From BOG-933 sp037132135 (GTDB lineage Bacteria > Pseudomonadota > Alphaproteobacteria > Azospirillales > Azospirillaceae), in the NCBI GenBank assembly GCA_037132135.1, contig JBAXPR010000160.1:1-6364 (forward strand): a DNA stretch of 6,364 nucleotides, read 5' to 3'. The position numbers and the translations under genes are program-made. The notes beneath the pieces were generated by a model. That model had not been told where the DNA came from, searched no databases, and saw only the letters and a program-made list of their open reading frames with translations. This document shows, piece by piece, positions 6,291 to 6,364 of the stretch. The number at the start of each line of letters is the position of its first letter. The first letter of the stretch is position 1.

Positions 6291-6364
6291 ATGACTGAAT
6301 ACAAGAAACACATCCGGTTCAATGGCCGCATGGTGATCGTCGGTTTCGGCAGCATCGGCCAGGG
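6291..6364 (+). CDS. hss: Probable homospermidine synthase, N-terminal fragment
   Basis: Only 24 codons are inside the window. They begin MTEYKKHIRFNGRMVIVG and continue into a Rossmann-fold dinucleotide-binding turn GFGSIGQ, with the first two bases of the next codon (gg) fitting the Gly that completes GxGxxGxG. This start, with a short polar lead, a beta strand and GFGSIGQG, resembles bacterial homospermidine synthases. Those are NAD-dependent enzymes of the saccharopine dehydrogenase-like superfamily that make homospermidine from putrescine and are common in alphaproteobacteria. Another oxidoreductase with the same fold cannot be excluded from so short a fragment. It follows imuB by 116 bp in the same direction, and the structured spacer suggests a separate or partly separate transcript. 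Confidence 0.72.
   Translation, partial: MTEYKKHIRFNGRMVIVGFGSIGQ

Overview
The window is GC-rich bacterial chromosome. Its genes look alphaproteobacterial, most likely Rhodospirillales; this is inferred from protein style, the dprA-topA order, an ImuB-type Y-family protein and the start of a homospermidine synthase. No species can be named with confidence. There is no mobile element, RNA gene or CRISPR array that I can see.

Layout. Positions 1-2722 (minus strand) hold nearly all of topA, DNA topoisomerase I, whose C-terminal end runs off the left edge. Upstream on the same strand, 81 bp away, is dprA (2804-3940), encoding the single-stranded-DNA processing protein; dprA-topA is a familiar alphaproteobacterial order and probably one transcript. 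A perfect 9-bp inverted repeat straddles the dprA stop codon. Next on the minus strand (4025-4369) is an unrecognised 114-residue protein, separated from dprA by a possible weak terminator. The 293 bp from 4370 to 4662 contain no convincing gene. They form a divergent regulatory region with an AT-rich, promoter-like patch, a pyrimidine-rich leader and a run of nine C residues just before the next gene. On the plus strand, 4663-6174 encodes ImuB, the catalytically dead Y-family polymerase homologue of the SOS mutasome, here without imuA or dnaE2 beside it. A 116-bp spacer containing a nested inverted repeat leads to the first 24 codons of a gene that looks like hss, homospermidine synthase, which runs off the right edge.

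Functionally, three of the five genes act on DNA (supercoiling, recombination of incoming single strands, damage-tolerant synthesis). The last belongs to polyamine synthesis and is probably independent. I see no clear new multi-gene system. The points most worth checking are the isolated imuB with its unusual 5' region, the structured spacer in front of hss, the hairpin at the dprA-topA junction, and the unknown small protein between dprA and imuB.
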